A stretch of DNA of 64,000 bases from an uncultured Sulfitobacter sp. GTDB lineage: Bacteria; Pseudomonadota; Alphaproteobacteria; Rhodobacterales; Rhodobacteraceae. This document shows positions 32,865-41,598 of the stretch, one piece after another. How positions within the stretch are numbered: the stretch's first letter is position 1; each line of letters starts with the position of its first letter. The notes beneath the pieces are model-generated. The model ran no database searches, was not told where the DNA came from, and worked only from the letters and a program-made list of their open reading frames with translations. Both the position numbers and the translations under genes were made by a program. Location: the NCBI RefSeq assembly GCF_947502895.1, contig NZ_CANNBM010000001.1:310001-374000 (forward strand), written 5' to 3'.

Positions 32865-34331
32865 ATGTCAAAATCAGTGATCGTCGTGGGAACAGGCAAT
32901 GCCGCCCTATGTGCCGCCCTTGCGGCGCTGGAAAAAGGCGCGCAGGTGACATTGCTGGAGAAAGCGGACGAAGCATTGGCGGGCGGTAATACGAAATACA
33001 CTGCGGGGGCGATGCGGTTTGCCTATGACGGTGCCGAAGACTTGCTGCCGCTGCTGCGCGATCCTGACGATGCCCGCCTGTCCCATACAGACTTTGGCAG
33101 CTACACCACCGACAAATTCGCCGCTGATCTGCTGGGCTTCAACGACGGTCGCCCGCTATCGGACGAACAAACGACACTGGTCGAGACTTCGGGAGAGACA
33201 ATGCGCTGGCTGGCGCAACACGAAGTCAAGTTCGAGCCGATCTGGGCGCGCCAGAGCTTTGAAAAAGACGGGCGTCACGTTTTCTGGGGGGGGCTGACAC
33301 TGGCCGCCGAAAACGAGGGCGTCGGCCTTTTTGATATGGAAATGGCGGCGGTGACGCGGTTGGGCGGCACCGTGCGCTATAACGCGGCCGTAACCGGCCT
33401 GATCATGGACGGCACCCGCGTCACAGGTGTGCGTGTGGGTGATGAAGAACTGCTGGCCGATGCCGTGGTCCTTGCCAGCGGCGGGTTCGAGGCGAATGAG
33501 GATTTGCGCGTCAAGCATATGGGGCCAAATTGGCAAGCGGCCAAAGTGCGTGGCACCCCCCATAACACAGGCGATGGCCTGCTGATGGCGCTTGATGCGG
33601 GTGCTGCCGAATACGGCCTTTACGCAGGGTGCCATGCCACCCCGATGGATTTGCATATGGCCGATTTCGGCGGTCTCGACCTGCCCCCGTCCGAGCGTAA
33701 GAACTATCGCAAAATCTCGTATTTTCTGGGTGTCATGCTGAATGCCGAGGGCGCGCGGTTTGTGGATGAGGGTGCAAATTTTCGCAACTACACCTATGCG
33801 CAATACGGCGCCGCGATTTTGGAGCAGCCCGGACAATTCGCATGGCAGGTCTTTGATAGCAAAGTGTTTGATCTACTCTACGCGGAATACCGTTTCCACG
33901 ATGCCCATTTCGTCGAAGCCCCGACACTGGAAGAGTTGGCCGCAAAGATGGAAGGCATCGCCCCACATGCAACACTGGCGACACTCAATGCGTATAACGC
34001 GGCCGTCGACGAAGCCTGCCCATTTGACCCGACTGTTCTCGACGGGAAGGGCACAGCAGGCATCACGCCGCCCAAATCAAACTGGGCGCAAAAGATTGAT
34101 GCAGGCCCGTTTCGCGCTTTTCCTGTGACAGGCGGCATCACCTTTACCTATGGTGGTTTGAAAGTAGATACGGACGGCACCGTGACCGCACGGGATGGCA
34201 GCAAGATAGAAGGGCTGTTTGCCTGCGGCGAAATTGTCGGCGGCGTATTCTATGCGGGCTATCCGGGTGGGTCTGGCCTCACCTCTGGGGCGGTCTTTGG
34301 CCGCCGCGCGGGGTACGGCGCCGCAGCCTAA
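32865..34331 (+). CDS. FAD-dependent tricarballylate dehydrogenase-like protein (TcuA-like)
   Basis: A 488-residue flavoprotein of the fumarate reductase/succinate dehydrogenase flavoprotein class, closest by recollection to TcuA, which oxidises tricarballylate to cis-aconitate. It shows the FAD-binding VVGTGNAALCAALAALEKG, the GGNTKYTAGAMRFAY segment, and the C-terminal CGEIVGGVFYAGYPGGSGLTSG. In Salmonella TcuA needs the electron-transfer protein TcuB; no tcuB is visible here. The gene faces the GntR regulator across the palindrome. Substrate remains an inference. Confidence 0.82.
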   Translation: MSKSVIVVGTGNAALCAALAALEKGAQVTLLEKADEALAGGNTKYTAGAMRFAYDGAEDLLPLLRDPDDARLSHTDFGSYTTDKFAADLLGFNDGRPLSDEQTTLVETSGETMRWLAQHEVKFEPIWARQSFEKDGRHVFWGGLTLAAENEGVGLFDMEMAAVTRLGGTVRYNAAVTGLIMDGTRVTGVRVGDEELLADAVVLASGGFEANEDLRVKHMGPNWQAAKVRGTPHNTGDGLLMALDAGAAEYGLYAGCHATPMDLHMADFGGLDLPPSERKNYRKISYFLGVMLNAEGARFVDEGANFRNYTYAQYGAAILEQPGQFAWQVFDSKVFDLLYAEYRFHDAHFVEAPTLEELAAKMEGIAPHATLATLNAYNAAVDEACPFDPTVLDGKGTAGITPPKSNWAQKIDAGPFRAFPVTGGITFTYGGLKVDTDGTVTARDGSKIEGLFACGEIVGGVFYAGYPGGSGLTSGAVFGRRAGYGAAA

Positions 34332-34705
34332 CCTGATCCGGGACGGTTGATTTTGACCCTGCTCTGCGGCATGCGCGCGGTGGTGGGCTGCTGGGGTGCC
34401 GCGCTGTCCGAGATGCCCAGCGTCTCAAGCGCGCGCGCCTCATCACTGCCTTGGGCATAGCCTAGCGCGCGGATCGCATCGGATTGCGCATTGGCGGTCT
34501 GGCCAGCACTGTCGGGCATGCTTGCGCCAACAGCCGCCATGGTCACATCCTGAACCATCGCGCGCAATTGCGGATCCGTCCGCAGCGCCACCATCAAACA
34601 GGCAGTCAGGCCAAAGCCGATCACCCGGCCCGCAATGCGGGCTTTGCGCGCCCGTGACCGGCGGTTGATCAGTCGCTCTTCGCGGTATGTTTCTGCAAAA
34701 CTCAT
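34328..34705 (-). CDS. Small single-pass membrane protein, unknown
   Basis: A 125-residue protein I do not recognise. A basic N-terminus (ETYREERLINRRSRARKARIAG) precedes one hydrophobic segment (about 26-42, GRVIGFGLTACLMVAL). A Ser/Gln/Ala-rich periplasmic or cytoplasmic tail follows, ending in a basic stretch. I chose the ATG at 34705. It overlaps the convergent flavoprotein gene by 4 bases and is divergent from the RNA methyltransferase gene. Confidence 0.65.
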   Translation of the reverse strand: MSFAETYREERLINRRSRARKARIAGRVIGFGLTACLMVALRTDPQLRAMVQDVTMAAVGASMPDSAGQTANAQSDAIRALGYAQGSDEARALETLGISDSAAPQQPTTARMPQSRVKINRPGSG

Positions 34706-34816
34706 GACGTGACCGTACCCAACAATCACGGCGATAGTTTGACCACCGCGTGAAACTTGAGCCAAACGTATAGAAATGACGTGCAGCAGCCCCGCCCATC
34801 CCCTAGATGGAGGGCT

Positions 34817-35929
34817 ATGAACACAGACCACACCTTCGAGATTTTCCTTGTTACCGTTCCCGGGCTGGAACAGGTATTATGTGATGAAGCTCTGGAGCAG
34901 GGGTTTACAGGCGCTACGGCCCAACCGGGGGGTGTCGCATTTCTGGGCAACTGGACAGACGTATGGCGCGCCAATCTGGTATTGCGCGGGGCAACACGCG
35001 TGCTGGCGCGGATCGGTGGTTTCATGGCCTTCCATCTTGCCCAGCTCGATAAACGCAGCCGTAAATTCCCCTTTGGCGATCTGCTGCGCGCAGATGTGCC
35101 ACTGCGTGTGCAAGTGACCACCAAAGCATCCAAGATCTATCACGCCCGCGCCGCTGCACAGCGGATCGAGACCGCCCTGACAGACACGCACGGCCTCACC
35201 CTCGACCCCGAGGCGGCGCTGGTGCTGAAAGCACGCATTGACGACAACCAAGTGCAATTCAGCCTCGATACATCGGGCGAAAGCCTGCACAAACGGGGCC
35301 ACAAAGAAGCGGTCGGCAAAGCACCCATGCGCGAGACACTGGCAGCACTCATGCTGCGGCAGGCAGGCTATCACGGCACGGAGCCTGTTCTCGACCCCAT
35401 GTGCGGCTCGGGCACCTTTGTTATCGAGGCGGCAGAGATTGCGTCTGGCCTGCAACCGGGCCGGTCCCGCAGCTTCGCGTTTCAGGACTTGGCCAATTTC
35501 GATGCCGCAGCTTTTGACGCCCTGAAATCCCACCCTGACAAAGCGCCGCCTTCACAATTCTACGGATCAGACCGCGACGCAGGGGCAGTCCGCATGGCCC
35601 GCGCCAATGCCGAACGCGCAGGCATTACCGATATTACCCGTTTCGAAAACCATGCCGCAGGCGAGATTACACCACCCGACGGCCCTGCTGGCCTTGTGAT
35701 CGTGAACCCGCCTTATGGCGCGCGGATCGGCAACAAGAACCTGCTCTATCCCCTTTATGGCACACTAGGCCAGACGCTGCTGACCCGGTTCAAAGGCTGG
35801 CGTGTGGCACTGGTCACGTCCGAGCCGTCATTGGCCAAAGCCACAGCCCTCCCATGGAAACCACAAGGCCCTGCCATCGCCCACGGCGGCACCAAAGTCT
35901 GGCTTTGGCAAACACCACCCCTTAGATAG
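34817..35929 (+). CDS. THUMP-domain class I RNA methyltransferase (RlmL N-terminal-like)
   Basis: A 370-residue SAM-dependent RNA methyltransferase. An N-terminal ferredoxin-like/THUMP region (about 1-165) precedes a Rossmann methyltransferase domain with PVLDPMCGSGTFVIEAA (motif I) and the catalytic NPPYG of N2-guanine methylases. Homologues modify G2445 of 23S rRNA or G6 of tRNA; which applies here is unclear. The start at 34817 follows GGAGGG. Confidence 0.9.
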   Translation: MNTDHTFEIFLVTVPGLEQVLCDEALEQGFTGATAQPGGVAFLGNWTDVWRANLVLRGATRVLARIGGFMAFHLAQLDKRSRKFPFGDLLRADVPLRVQVTTKASKIYHARAAAQRIETALTDTHGLTLDPEAALVLKARIDDNQVQFSLDTSGESLHKRGHKEAVGKAPMRETLAALMLRQAGYHGTEPVLDPMCGSGTFVIEAAEIASGLQPGRSRSFAFQDLANFDAAAFDALKSHPDKAPPSQFYGSDRDAGAVRMARANAERAGITDITRFENHAAGEITPPDGPAGLVIVNPPYGARIGNKNLLYPLYGTLGQTLLTRFKGWRVALVTSEPSLAKATALPWKPQGPAIAHGGTKVWLWQTPPLR

Positions 35930-35944
35930 GATCCCGCCTATTTT

Positions 35945-36003
35945 TCTTGGCCATAAATCCTCCGGGGAAGCTGCCCCTTGGGGCAGATGGGGCAGAGCCC
36001 CTC
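35945..36003. repeat. Interspersed repeat, copy 2 (TCTTGGCCA element)
   Basis: The core TCTTGGCCATAAATCCTC followed by CGGGGA (35945-35967) matches copy 1 at 12270 with two differences. GC-rich inverted sequence built from GGGGCA/TGCCCC units follows, ending GAGCCCCTC. It fills the gap between two convergent genes. Confidence 0.65.
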
Positions 36004-36011
36004 TTTTGGAA

Positions 36012-36764
36012 CTACCTGCCCGCCCGCTCGACCCTGAAACCTGTCGCACGGTCATAGGGCATCGCCCCACGCCAGCGAAGGATAGGCCAGATATACATGG
36101 CGAAAAAGACAAGAAACACAGTCAGCCCACCCGCAATAAACATCCATACAGGTGCCTGCGCCAGTGCAGCCAAAGAACTGGTCGAAAGCGCACTTATCGT
36201 AAAAGTCACACACCCGATGAGAACAAACATCCCCCAGCGCCGAAGCTCGCGGCACATTGCACAGCCCTCACCCGTCACTCTTATTTTGGCGAGCCGCTTG
36301 CCAGGCGTCTGCCACCCCCGCGCCAAAAACAGGCCACTCAGAATCATCAGCAACAAGGGCGTGGCAATCGATTGCGGCACAATCGCCTGAACGGGTAGTC
36401 CCTCACCATCCACCGCCAGCGACAGGCTGCGCGACGTAGAGGTGTTGCCGCTCTGATTGAGGGCATAAACCAACGTCAGCGTACGCCCATTGTTAATCAT
36501 AAAGGGCCGGACCTCGCACAGGGTCGCCGCCGCAATCACCTCGGGCGCGACCAGATCGGCAATCTCTTGGCGCACCGAACTGACATTCTGACAAGTCGTG
36601 AACGTCAGCGGCGCGCCTGACAGCCGCAGACCCGTCTCATCGACCCGCAAAAAGGGCAACAGCAAGACTGTCGTCAGCGCGGCAACGATAAACCAGTCCA
36701 CAAACACGGCCAGCAGCCGACGCCAGAAATAGCGCGGCTGCGGAATATCCGGAGGCGCGCTCAG
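36012..36764 (-). CDS. RDD family membrane protein
   Basis: A membrane protein of the RDD family (about 250 residues as called), function unknown. The first ATG/GTG/TTG-type start in this frame is the GTG at 36707, but the family-like sequence continues upstream (IPQPRYFWRRLLAVFVDW, in which the Arg-Arg before the first membrane segment is typical). The only start candidate covering it is the CTG at 36764, which overlaps the fabI stop as CTGA. Membrane segments lie in FIVAALTTVLLLPF, LLLMILSGLFLARGW and two near the C-terminus. WQTPGKRLAKIRV is the conserved RDD-domain segment. Confidence 0.75.
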   Translation of the reverse strand: MSAPPDIPQPRYFWRRLLAVFVDWFIVAALTTVLLLPFLRVDETGLRLSGAPLTFTTCQNVSSVRQEIADLVAPEVIAAATLCEVRPFMINNGRTLTLVYALNQSGNTSTSRSLSLAVDGEGLPVQAIVPQSIATPLLLMILSGLFLARGWQTPGKRLAKIRVTGEGCAMCRELRRWGMFVLIGCVTFTISALSTSSLAALAQAPVWMFIAGGLTVFLVFFAMYIWPILRWRGAMPYDRATGFRVERAGR

Positions 36765-37552
36765 AGGTTTTCCGCCTGTGGCATGCCCAACACGTGATAG
36801 CCGCCATCGACGTGGATAATTTCGCCGGTGGTACAGGCACCCGCGTCAGAGGCAAGATAAACAGCAGTGCCGCCCACAGCCTCAAGCGTTGCATTTTCAC
36901 GCATGGGTGCGTTTTGCCCAGCATGTTTGTAGGTCTTGCGCGCCCCGCCAATAGCCGCGCCCGCCAGCGTTTTCATCGGACCGGGCGATATGGCATTCAC
37001 ACGGATGCCTTCTGGCCCCAGATCGTTGGCCAGATAACGCGTGGCACTTTCAAGTGCCGCCTTGGCCACGCCCATCACATTATAGTTCGGCACCACTTTG
37101 TTGGAGCCTTGGTAGGTCAAGGTCATCAGCGTTCCGCCATTCTCGACCATCATAGGATGCGCGCGCCGCGCCACCTCGATAAAACTGTAAGCCGAGATAT
37201 CCATGGAGTGTTTGAAATTGGCGCGGCTGGTGTTCAAAAACCGCCCCGTCAGTTCGGATTTGTCCGAAAACGCAATCGCATGGACCACGAAATCAATCGT
37301 CGGCCAACGCGCACCCAATTGCTCGAACGCTGCATCCAATGAGGCATCATCGGTTACATCTACATCGACCATAAAGTCCGAGCCGACACTCTCTGCCAGC
37401 GGTTTAAGACGACTGCCAAACGCCTCACCCTGATAGGTAAAGGCCAGATCGGCCCCTGCCCCTGCCATCGCTTTTGCGATGCCCCATGCGATGGAACGCT
37501 CGTTCGCGACCCCCATAATCAGACCGCGCTTACCACTCAACATGCCACTCAT
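36761..37552 (-). CDS. fabI: Enoyl-[acyl-carrier-protein] reductase (NADH)
   Basis: Final reduction in each fatty-acid elongation cycle. The 263-residue SDR protein has RGLIMGVANERSIAWGIAKA (cofactor loop), HAIAFSDKSELTGRF, and the catalytic Tyr and Lys in NYNVMGVAKAALE (Y-x6-K), followed by ISPGPMKTLAG. The start at 37552 has AAGGA upstream. It follows fabB by 11 bases, the usual fabB-fabI pair. Confidence 0.96.
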   Translation of the reverse strand: MSGMLSGKRGLIMGVANERSIAWGIAKAMAGAGADLAFTYQGEAFGSRLKPLAESVGSDFMVDVDVTDDASLDAAFEQLGARWPTIDFVVHAIAFSDKSELTGRFLNTSRANFKHSMDISAYSFIEVARRAHPMMVENGGTLMTLTYQGSNKVVPNYNVMGVAKAALESATRYLANDLGPEGIRVNAISPGPMKTLAGAAIGGARKTYKHAGQNAPMRENATLEAVGGTAVYLASDAGACTTGEIIHVDGGYHVLGMPQAENL

Positions 37553-37563
37553 CTTACTGATCC

Positions 37564-38793
37564 TTACCCGTTATACTTTGAAAGGATCATTGATCCATTG
37601 GTGCCGCCAAATCCGAAAGAGTTGGTCATGACGGAATCAAGCCCTGCATTGTCCACCCGTGTGGTCGCAATCTCGGACGGGTCCAGCCGCTCGTCCAGTG
37701 TATGCACGTTGATGGACGGGGTGATGAAATCATCCTCCAGCATCAGCAGACAAAATATCGCCTCCAACGCGCCAGCAGCACCTTGAGCATGGCCGGTCAT
37801 GGATTTGGTTGAGCTGACCGGCGGAGTGGAGCCTTGCCCGAACACACGGCGCACGGCCTCGATCTCGCCCACGTCGCCAACGGGAGTGGAGGTGCCATGA
37901 GCGTTGATATAGCTGACTGTACGGCCTTCAGGCAGCGTGGACAGCGCTAGACGCATGGCCCGCTCACCACCCTCGCCGCTGGGCGCGACCATGTCGTGGC
38001 CGTCAGAAGTGGCTGCGTATCCCGTGACTTCGGCGTAGATTTTTGCACCACGGGCAAGGGCGTGCTCAAGATCCTCAAGCACCACCAGGCCACCACCACC
38101 AGAGATCACAAACCCGTCGCGGTCCTGATCGAACGCGCGGCTCGCCAGTTCGGGTGTGTCGTTATATTTGCTGCTCATCGCGCCCATGGCGTCGAACAGA
38201 CATGACAGGGTCCAGTCCAGCTCCTCCCCGCCGCCCGCAAACATAACATCCTGTTTACCCATCATAATCTGCTCTGCTGCGTTCCCGATGCAATGCAAAG
38301 AAGTCGAGCAGGCAGAGGTGATGGAATAGTTGATGCCCTTGATCTTATAGGCGGTGGATAGGTTCGCACTCACCGTCGAAGACATACATTTTGGCACGGC
38401 AAAGGGGCCGATCCGTTTGGTTGCACCCGTGTTTTTAACGACGTCGTGCGCCGCCAGCATTGCCGAGGTTGACGGCCCCCCCGACCCTGCAACCAGACCC
38501 GTGCGCGGGTTGGAAACGATATCCTCACCCAGCCCCGCGTCCTCGATCGCCTGCCCCATCGCGAGATAGGCATAGGCCGCCCCCGGCCCCATAAAGCGAT
38601 AGGTGCGCTTGTCGATCAGGGCTGCCGGATCCAGCTTGAGCGTACCCGCAATCTGGCTGCGAAACCCGTGTTCTGCCATCTCCTCCGAGGCGACAATCCC
38701 GCTGGTGCCAGCCTTCAGAGATGTTTTGACCTCGGCTGCATTGTTCCCGATGGAGGAGACAATCCCCAAACCTGTGACGACGACACGGCGCAT
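37564..38793 (-). CDS. fabB: 3-oxoacyl-[acyl-carrier-protein] synthase I
   Basis: Elongating condensing enzyme required for unsaturated fatty acids. The 409-residue protein has the Cys-His-His triad: Cys in ITSACSTSLHCIG, His in NAHGTSTPVGD and His in KSMTGHAQGA. GGGAG precedes the ATG at 38793. In related Alphaproteobacteria fabA lies immediately upstream; here it is absent and non-coding sequence then the sulfatase operon take its place. Confidence 0.96.
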   Translation of the reverse strand: MRRVVVTGLGIVSSIGNNAAEVKTSLKAGTSGIVASEEMAEHGFRSQIAGTLKLDPAALIDKRTYRFMGPGAAYAYLAMGQAIEDAGLGEDIVSNPRTGLVAGSGGPSTSAMLAAHDVVKNTGATKRIGPFAVPKCMSSTVSANLSTAYKIKGINYSITSACSTSLHCIGNAAEQIMMGKQDVMFAGGGEELDWTLSCLFDAMGAMSSKYNDTPELASRAFDQDRDGFVISGGGGLVVLEDLEHALARGAKIYAEVTGYAATSDGHDMVAPSGEGGERAMRLALSTLPEGRTVSYINAHGTSTPVGDVGEIEAVRRVFGQGSTPPVSSTKSMTGHAQGAAGALEAIFCLLMLEDDFITPSINVHTLDERLDPSEIATTRVDNAGLDSVMTNSFGFGGTNGSMILSKYNG

Positions 38794-39102
38794 ATGCGGC
38801 TCCCTTTTACTGACTTACCTTCGGTGTAAGTGAGCAACGGCATGGGGGCAAGAGGATGGACGTTACAACGATAGGCAGTAGGGATGAAAGACTTAGGTCT
38901 TATGGTGGTCCCATCGGCGAGATCGAGGATGGACCAAGCTTTGAATAAAGAGGTCCATCCTCAGTGGCTGCTTTGAGCCCAACCAGTAAATTTGATTTCC
39001 TCGCTGTGTGCGCTCGCAGCGGAAAATATGCGGCACATGCAATATTTTCTATGCTGCCTTGCGGCGAAAGAACCTGTCATTCAGGAAAAGCACGGCCAGA
39101 CT
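38794..39102. other. Gap between sulfatase and fabB
   Basis: About 310 bases with no convincing gene. It must hold a new fabB promoter or the end of the sulfatase transcript. Apart from the inverted repeat at 38925-38962 I see nothing; no trace of fabA coding sequence was recognised in either strand. Confidence 0.4.
38925..38962. repeat. 11-bp perfect inverted repeat
   Basis: GAGGATGGACC and GGTCCATCCTC are separated by 16 A/T-rich bases. No T run follows on either strand, so it is a weak candidate for the sulfatase-operon terminator or a remnant of a mobile element end. Confidence 0.6.
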
Positions 39103-40638
39103 TCACTTTCTGCGAGAGATCGACAAATAGCCTCTGCGCTCAACTTCGGGAAAGGCGTCGCCCCGCCGCACGTAATTTGTATTTTGAGTCAATGCGCGCG
39201 GAGTGAAATCCCAAAGCTCTTCGCGACCAATGCTGAGCGCGTTGTCGATTACCTTGCGATCGATTTGCGAGCGAATGACATCATCCAAAAGAGTATCCAA
39301 AGGCCACGTATTTTCTGCAATTGTTCGCAATCTCTCTTCTTCTGGATGGTCGTTTCCGGCAAGATTTGTGAGCTCAAGAGGATCGGCCAACAGGTCAAAC
39401 AATTGCGGCGGATAGGCACGAGAAATCGTTAGCTTCATATTCCCATCCCGAACACACACACGCGGTGCAGCGGTTCCGCCATCAATGTGCTCGGCTAACA
39501 CTGGTGCATGAATTGGGTTTCCGTGCATCGCCGGAACAAGGCTTTTGCCGTCGAGTTGTGTTTTGATCTGATCAACGGGAATCCCTGCAATATCCAGCAG
39601 GGTTGGAAAAATATCCAACAGCGATGCGGGGCTCGCAACACGGCCTGCTGCTAGACCAGGATAAGAGATCATTAAAGGCACGTGTATTGCCGGATCGAAT
39701 AGGGTTTTCTTGAACCACATGCCACGCTCACCAATCATGTCCCCATGATCCGAGGAAAAAAGAACAACGGTATTGTCGGAGAACCCGGCATCCTCCAAGG
39801 CCTGCATCAACTGTCCGAACAGATCATCCACATAGGAAATCATACCGTAGTAGCCCCGCCGCGCATGCTGGTAATCTTGCTCACTCAGCGTGCATTTGTC
39901 CTGCCCGTAATGGTAATACAGCGATTGGCTATGTGGATCTCGTGCTTCAACTGGAATGTCAGAAACCCGCGGCGGTTCAATGGTGTCGTTTGGATACATG
40001 TCCCAATACTTTTGCGTCGTTACATAGGGATCATGTGGATGGGTCAGCGAGACGGTCATCATAAAAGGACGGTCGTCTGTTGAGCGCGCGCGCGCAAACA
40101 GCTCGCGCTTTGCGTGGTGAATGACGTCTTCATCATAGTCGATCTGCATGGACCGAGCGACGGGACCCGCGTCTTTGACCGTATCGATGGTTGATACGCC
40201 AAATGTATAGGCGCGTTCTTCATCACTGTTGTAGTCTCGAAAATCCGCGTCCGGAGTCCATGACATATCTGCCGGATAAATCTCGGTAGTCAGGCGTTCC
40301 TCAAATCCGTGATATTGATCTGGGCCGACAAAATGCATCTTGCCTGAGATACAGGTGTAATAGCCTGCTGATCGAAGATAATGCGCGAATGTTGGCGTGG
40401 ATGCCGTGAATTCGGCCCCGTTGTCATAGGCCCCGATCCTGGATGGCAAGCGGCCCGCCATCATCCCAAACCGCGACGGTGCGCAAAGCGGATAAGCGCA
40501 ATACGCGTTCTCAAAGACCGTACCGCGCGCAGTAAGTGCATCAATATGCGGGGTCTTGCAGGTGCTGCCGCCGTAGGCATTCAGAGCAAAGGCAGTCAGC
40601 TGGTCGACCATAAACAGAATGATATTTGGTTTGGTCAT
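39103..40638 (-). CDS. Choline-sulfatase-like type I sulfatase
   Basis: A 511-residue arylsulfatase-superfamily enzyme. The formylglycine signature is Cys52-Ala-Pro-Ser-Arg56; metal ligands are in ILFMVDQL (Asp12) and SSDHGDMIGERG. GKMHFVGPDQYHGFEERLTT and the C-terminal WDFTP...NYVRRGD match BetC (choline-O-sulfate hydrolysis) as I recall it. The signature uses CAPSR, consistent with maturation by a formylglycine-generating enzyme. There is no signal peptide, so the substrate is hydrolysed inside the cell after uptake. It ends an operon with an amino-acid transporter, not with bet genes, so the substrate may differ. Confidence 0.88.
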   Translation of the reverse strand: MTKPNIILFMVDQLTAFALNAYGGSTCKTPHIDALTARGTVFENAYCAYPLCAPSRFGMMAGRLPSRIGAYDNGAEFTASTPTFAHYLRSAGYYTCISGKMHFVGPDQYHGFEERLTTEIYPADMSWTPDADFRDYNSDEERAYTFGVSTIDTVKDAGPVARSMQIDYDEDVIHHAKRELFARARSTDDRPFMMTVSLTHPHDPYVTTQKYWDMYPNDTIEPPRVSDIPVEARDPHSQSLYYHYGQDKCTLSEQDYQHARRGYYGMISYVDDLFGQLMQALEDAGFSDNTVVLFSSDHGDMIGERGMWFKKTLFDPAIHVPLMISYPGLAAGRVASPASLLDIFPTLLDIAGIPVDQIKTQLDGKSLVPAMHGNPIHAPVLAEHIDGGTAAPRVCVRDGNMKLTISRAYPPQLFDLLADPLELTNLAGNDHPEEERLRTIAENTWPLDTLLDDVIRSQIDRKVIDNALSIGREELWDFTPRALTQNTNYVRRGDAFPEVERRGYLSISRRK

Positions 40639-40650
40639 TGAAGGGCATCC

Positions 40651-41598
40651 TTATGGAAACTGCTGATCTGAGGAAACAGAACACGTCTCCAGAATTGCGC
40701 ATGCGGTCATGAGATCCAGATGCGCACCCCCCCCGTTTTTGAAGACGGTGATGTCTGCCGGCGATGTGCGCCCCAGTGCCCCGGCTTTGAGTTGATAGAG
40801 ATCTGCCAGAATGTCAGTTTCGGTTATAATGCCTGCTGCCAGTGGTATCTTGATCTCACCGATATGGTGCACCGTGGTGTCTCGGCTGTCGACAAACAGG
40901 CGGGCCTTTTGCAGCAATGCGTCATCGGCCTCGCGCATTTCAGCGCGAAAAGCACCGATCAGATCGACATGGGTGCCCGGTTGTACCCATGCGCCCTTTA
41001 GCACCGGTTCGGTGGACATCGTGGCGGTGGTGATGATGTCGGCCTCAACAACTGCGGCTTCCAGATTATCAACTGCCGTAGCATTCAGGCCTTTGGCACT
41101 GAGCTCGGTTGCCAGCGCTTTGGCTTTTGATCCGGTGCGGTTCCAAATCATAAATTCCCGCAATTCTGAGAAGGTCTGACTGTAGGCGGCAATGACGTTC
41201 GCAGCGACCTTTCCAGCCCCAATCACTAGCATTTTGCGGCTGTCAGGCCTTGCCAGATAACGCGCTCCCAAAGCGGAATCCGCTGCCGTTTTCAGGTTGG
41301 TCACCAGATCGCTTTCAATGACAGCGCGTAACGTCCCTCGCGTTTCATCAAAGACCAGCATGGCTCCCTGAACCGTCGGCAAGCCAATACCTGCATTGCC
41401 TGCCATCACCGTCACGCTTTTCACGCCAAAGCCCAAGCCTTGAATCCAAGCTGCGCGGCTGAGAAGGGTTTGCCCCTGCGGCCCTAAGAACGTGTCCTCA
41501 ATCTGGGCGGGTGGCAGCGCATGGCCTGCGTCGATAGCATTTATAAACAGGGGCCAAAGGATGTCTGGACCAAGAGCGTTGGCGGTGATGGTCTTCAT
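40651..41598 (-). CDS. Ornithine cyclodeaminase / mu-crystallin family enzyme
   Basis: A 315-residue NAD(P)-binding enzyme of the OCD family, whose members include ornithine cyclodeaminase, alanine dehydrogenase and delta1-pyrroline-2-carboxylate reductase. Visible are GFGVKSVTVMAGN (substrate-binding Lys), the ALGARYLARPDSRKMLVIGAGKVAANVI Rossmann region (read in two overlapping parts), TATMSTEPVL and GTHVDLIGAFRAEMREADD. In an operon with an enolase-superfamily enzyme a pyrroline-2-carboxylate reductase role fits best, but this is inference. It is 12 bases upstream of the sulfatase gene. Confidence 0.85.
   Translation of the reverse strand: MKTITANALGPDILWPLFINAIDAGHALPPAQIEDTFLGPQGQTLLSRAAWIQGLGFGVKSVTVMAGNAGIGLPTVQGAMLVFDETRGTLRAVIESDLVTNLKTAADSALGARYLARPDSRKMLVIGAGKVAANVIAAYSQTFSELREFMIWNRTGSKAKALATELSAKGLNATAVDNLEAAVVEADIITTATMSTEPVLKGAWVQPGTHVDLIGAFRAEMREADDALLQKARLFVDSRDTTVHHIGEIKIPLAAGIITETDILADLYQLKAGALGRTSPADITVFKNGGGAHLDLMTACAILETCSVSSDQQFP

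Noticed and set aside
38876..38970. A transposase fragment or insertion-sequence end near fabB
   Set aside because: The inverted repeat is only 11 bp, no transposase motif is seen in either strand and no target duplication was found.
39103..40638. Calling the sulfatase betC outright
   Set aside because: The sequence is BetC-like, but no choline/betaine genes accompany it and the operon encodes amino-acid-type functions, so I kept the substrate open.
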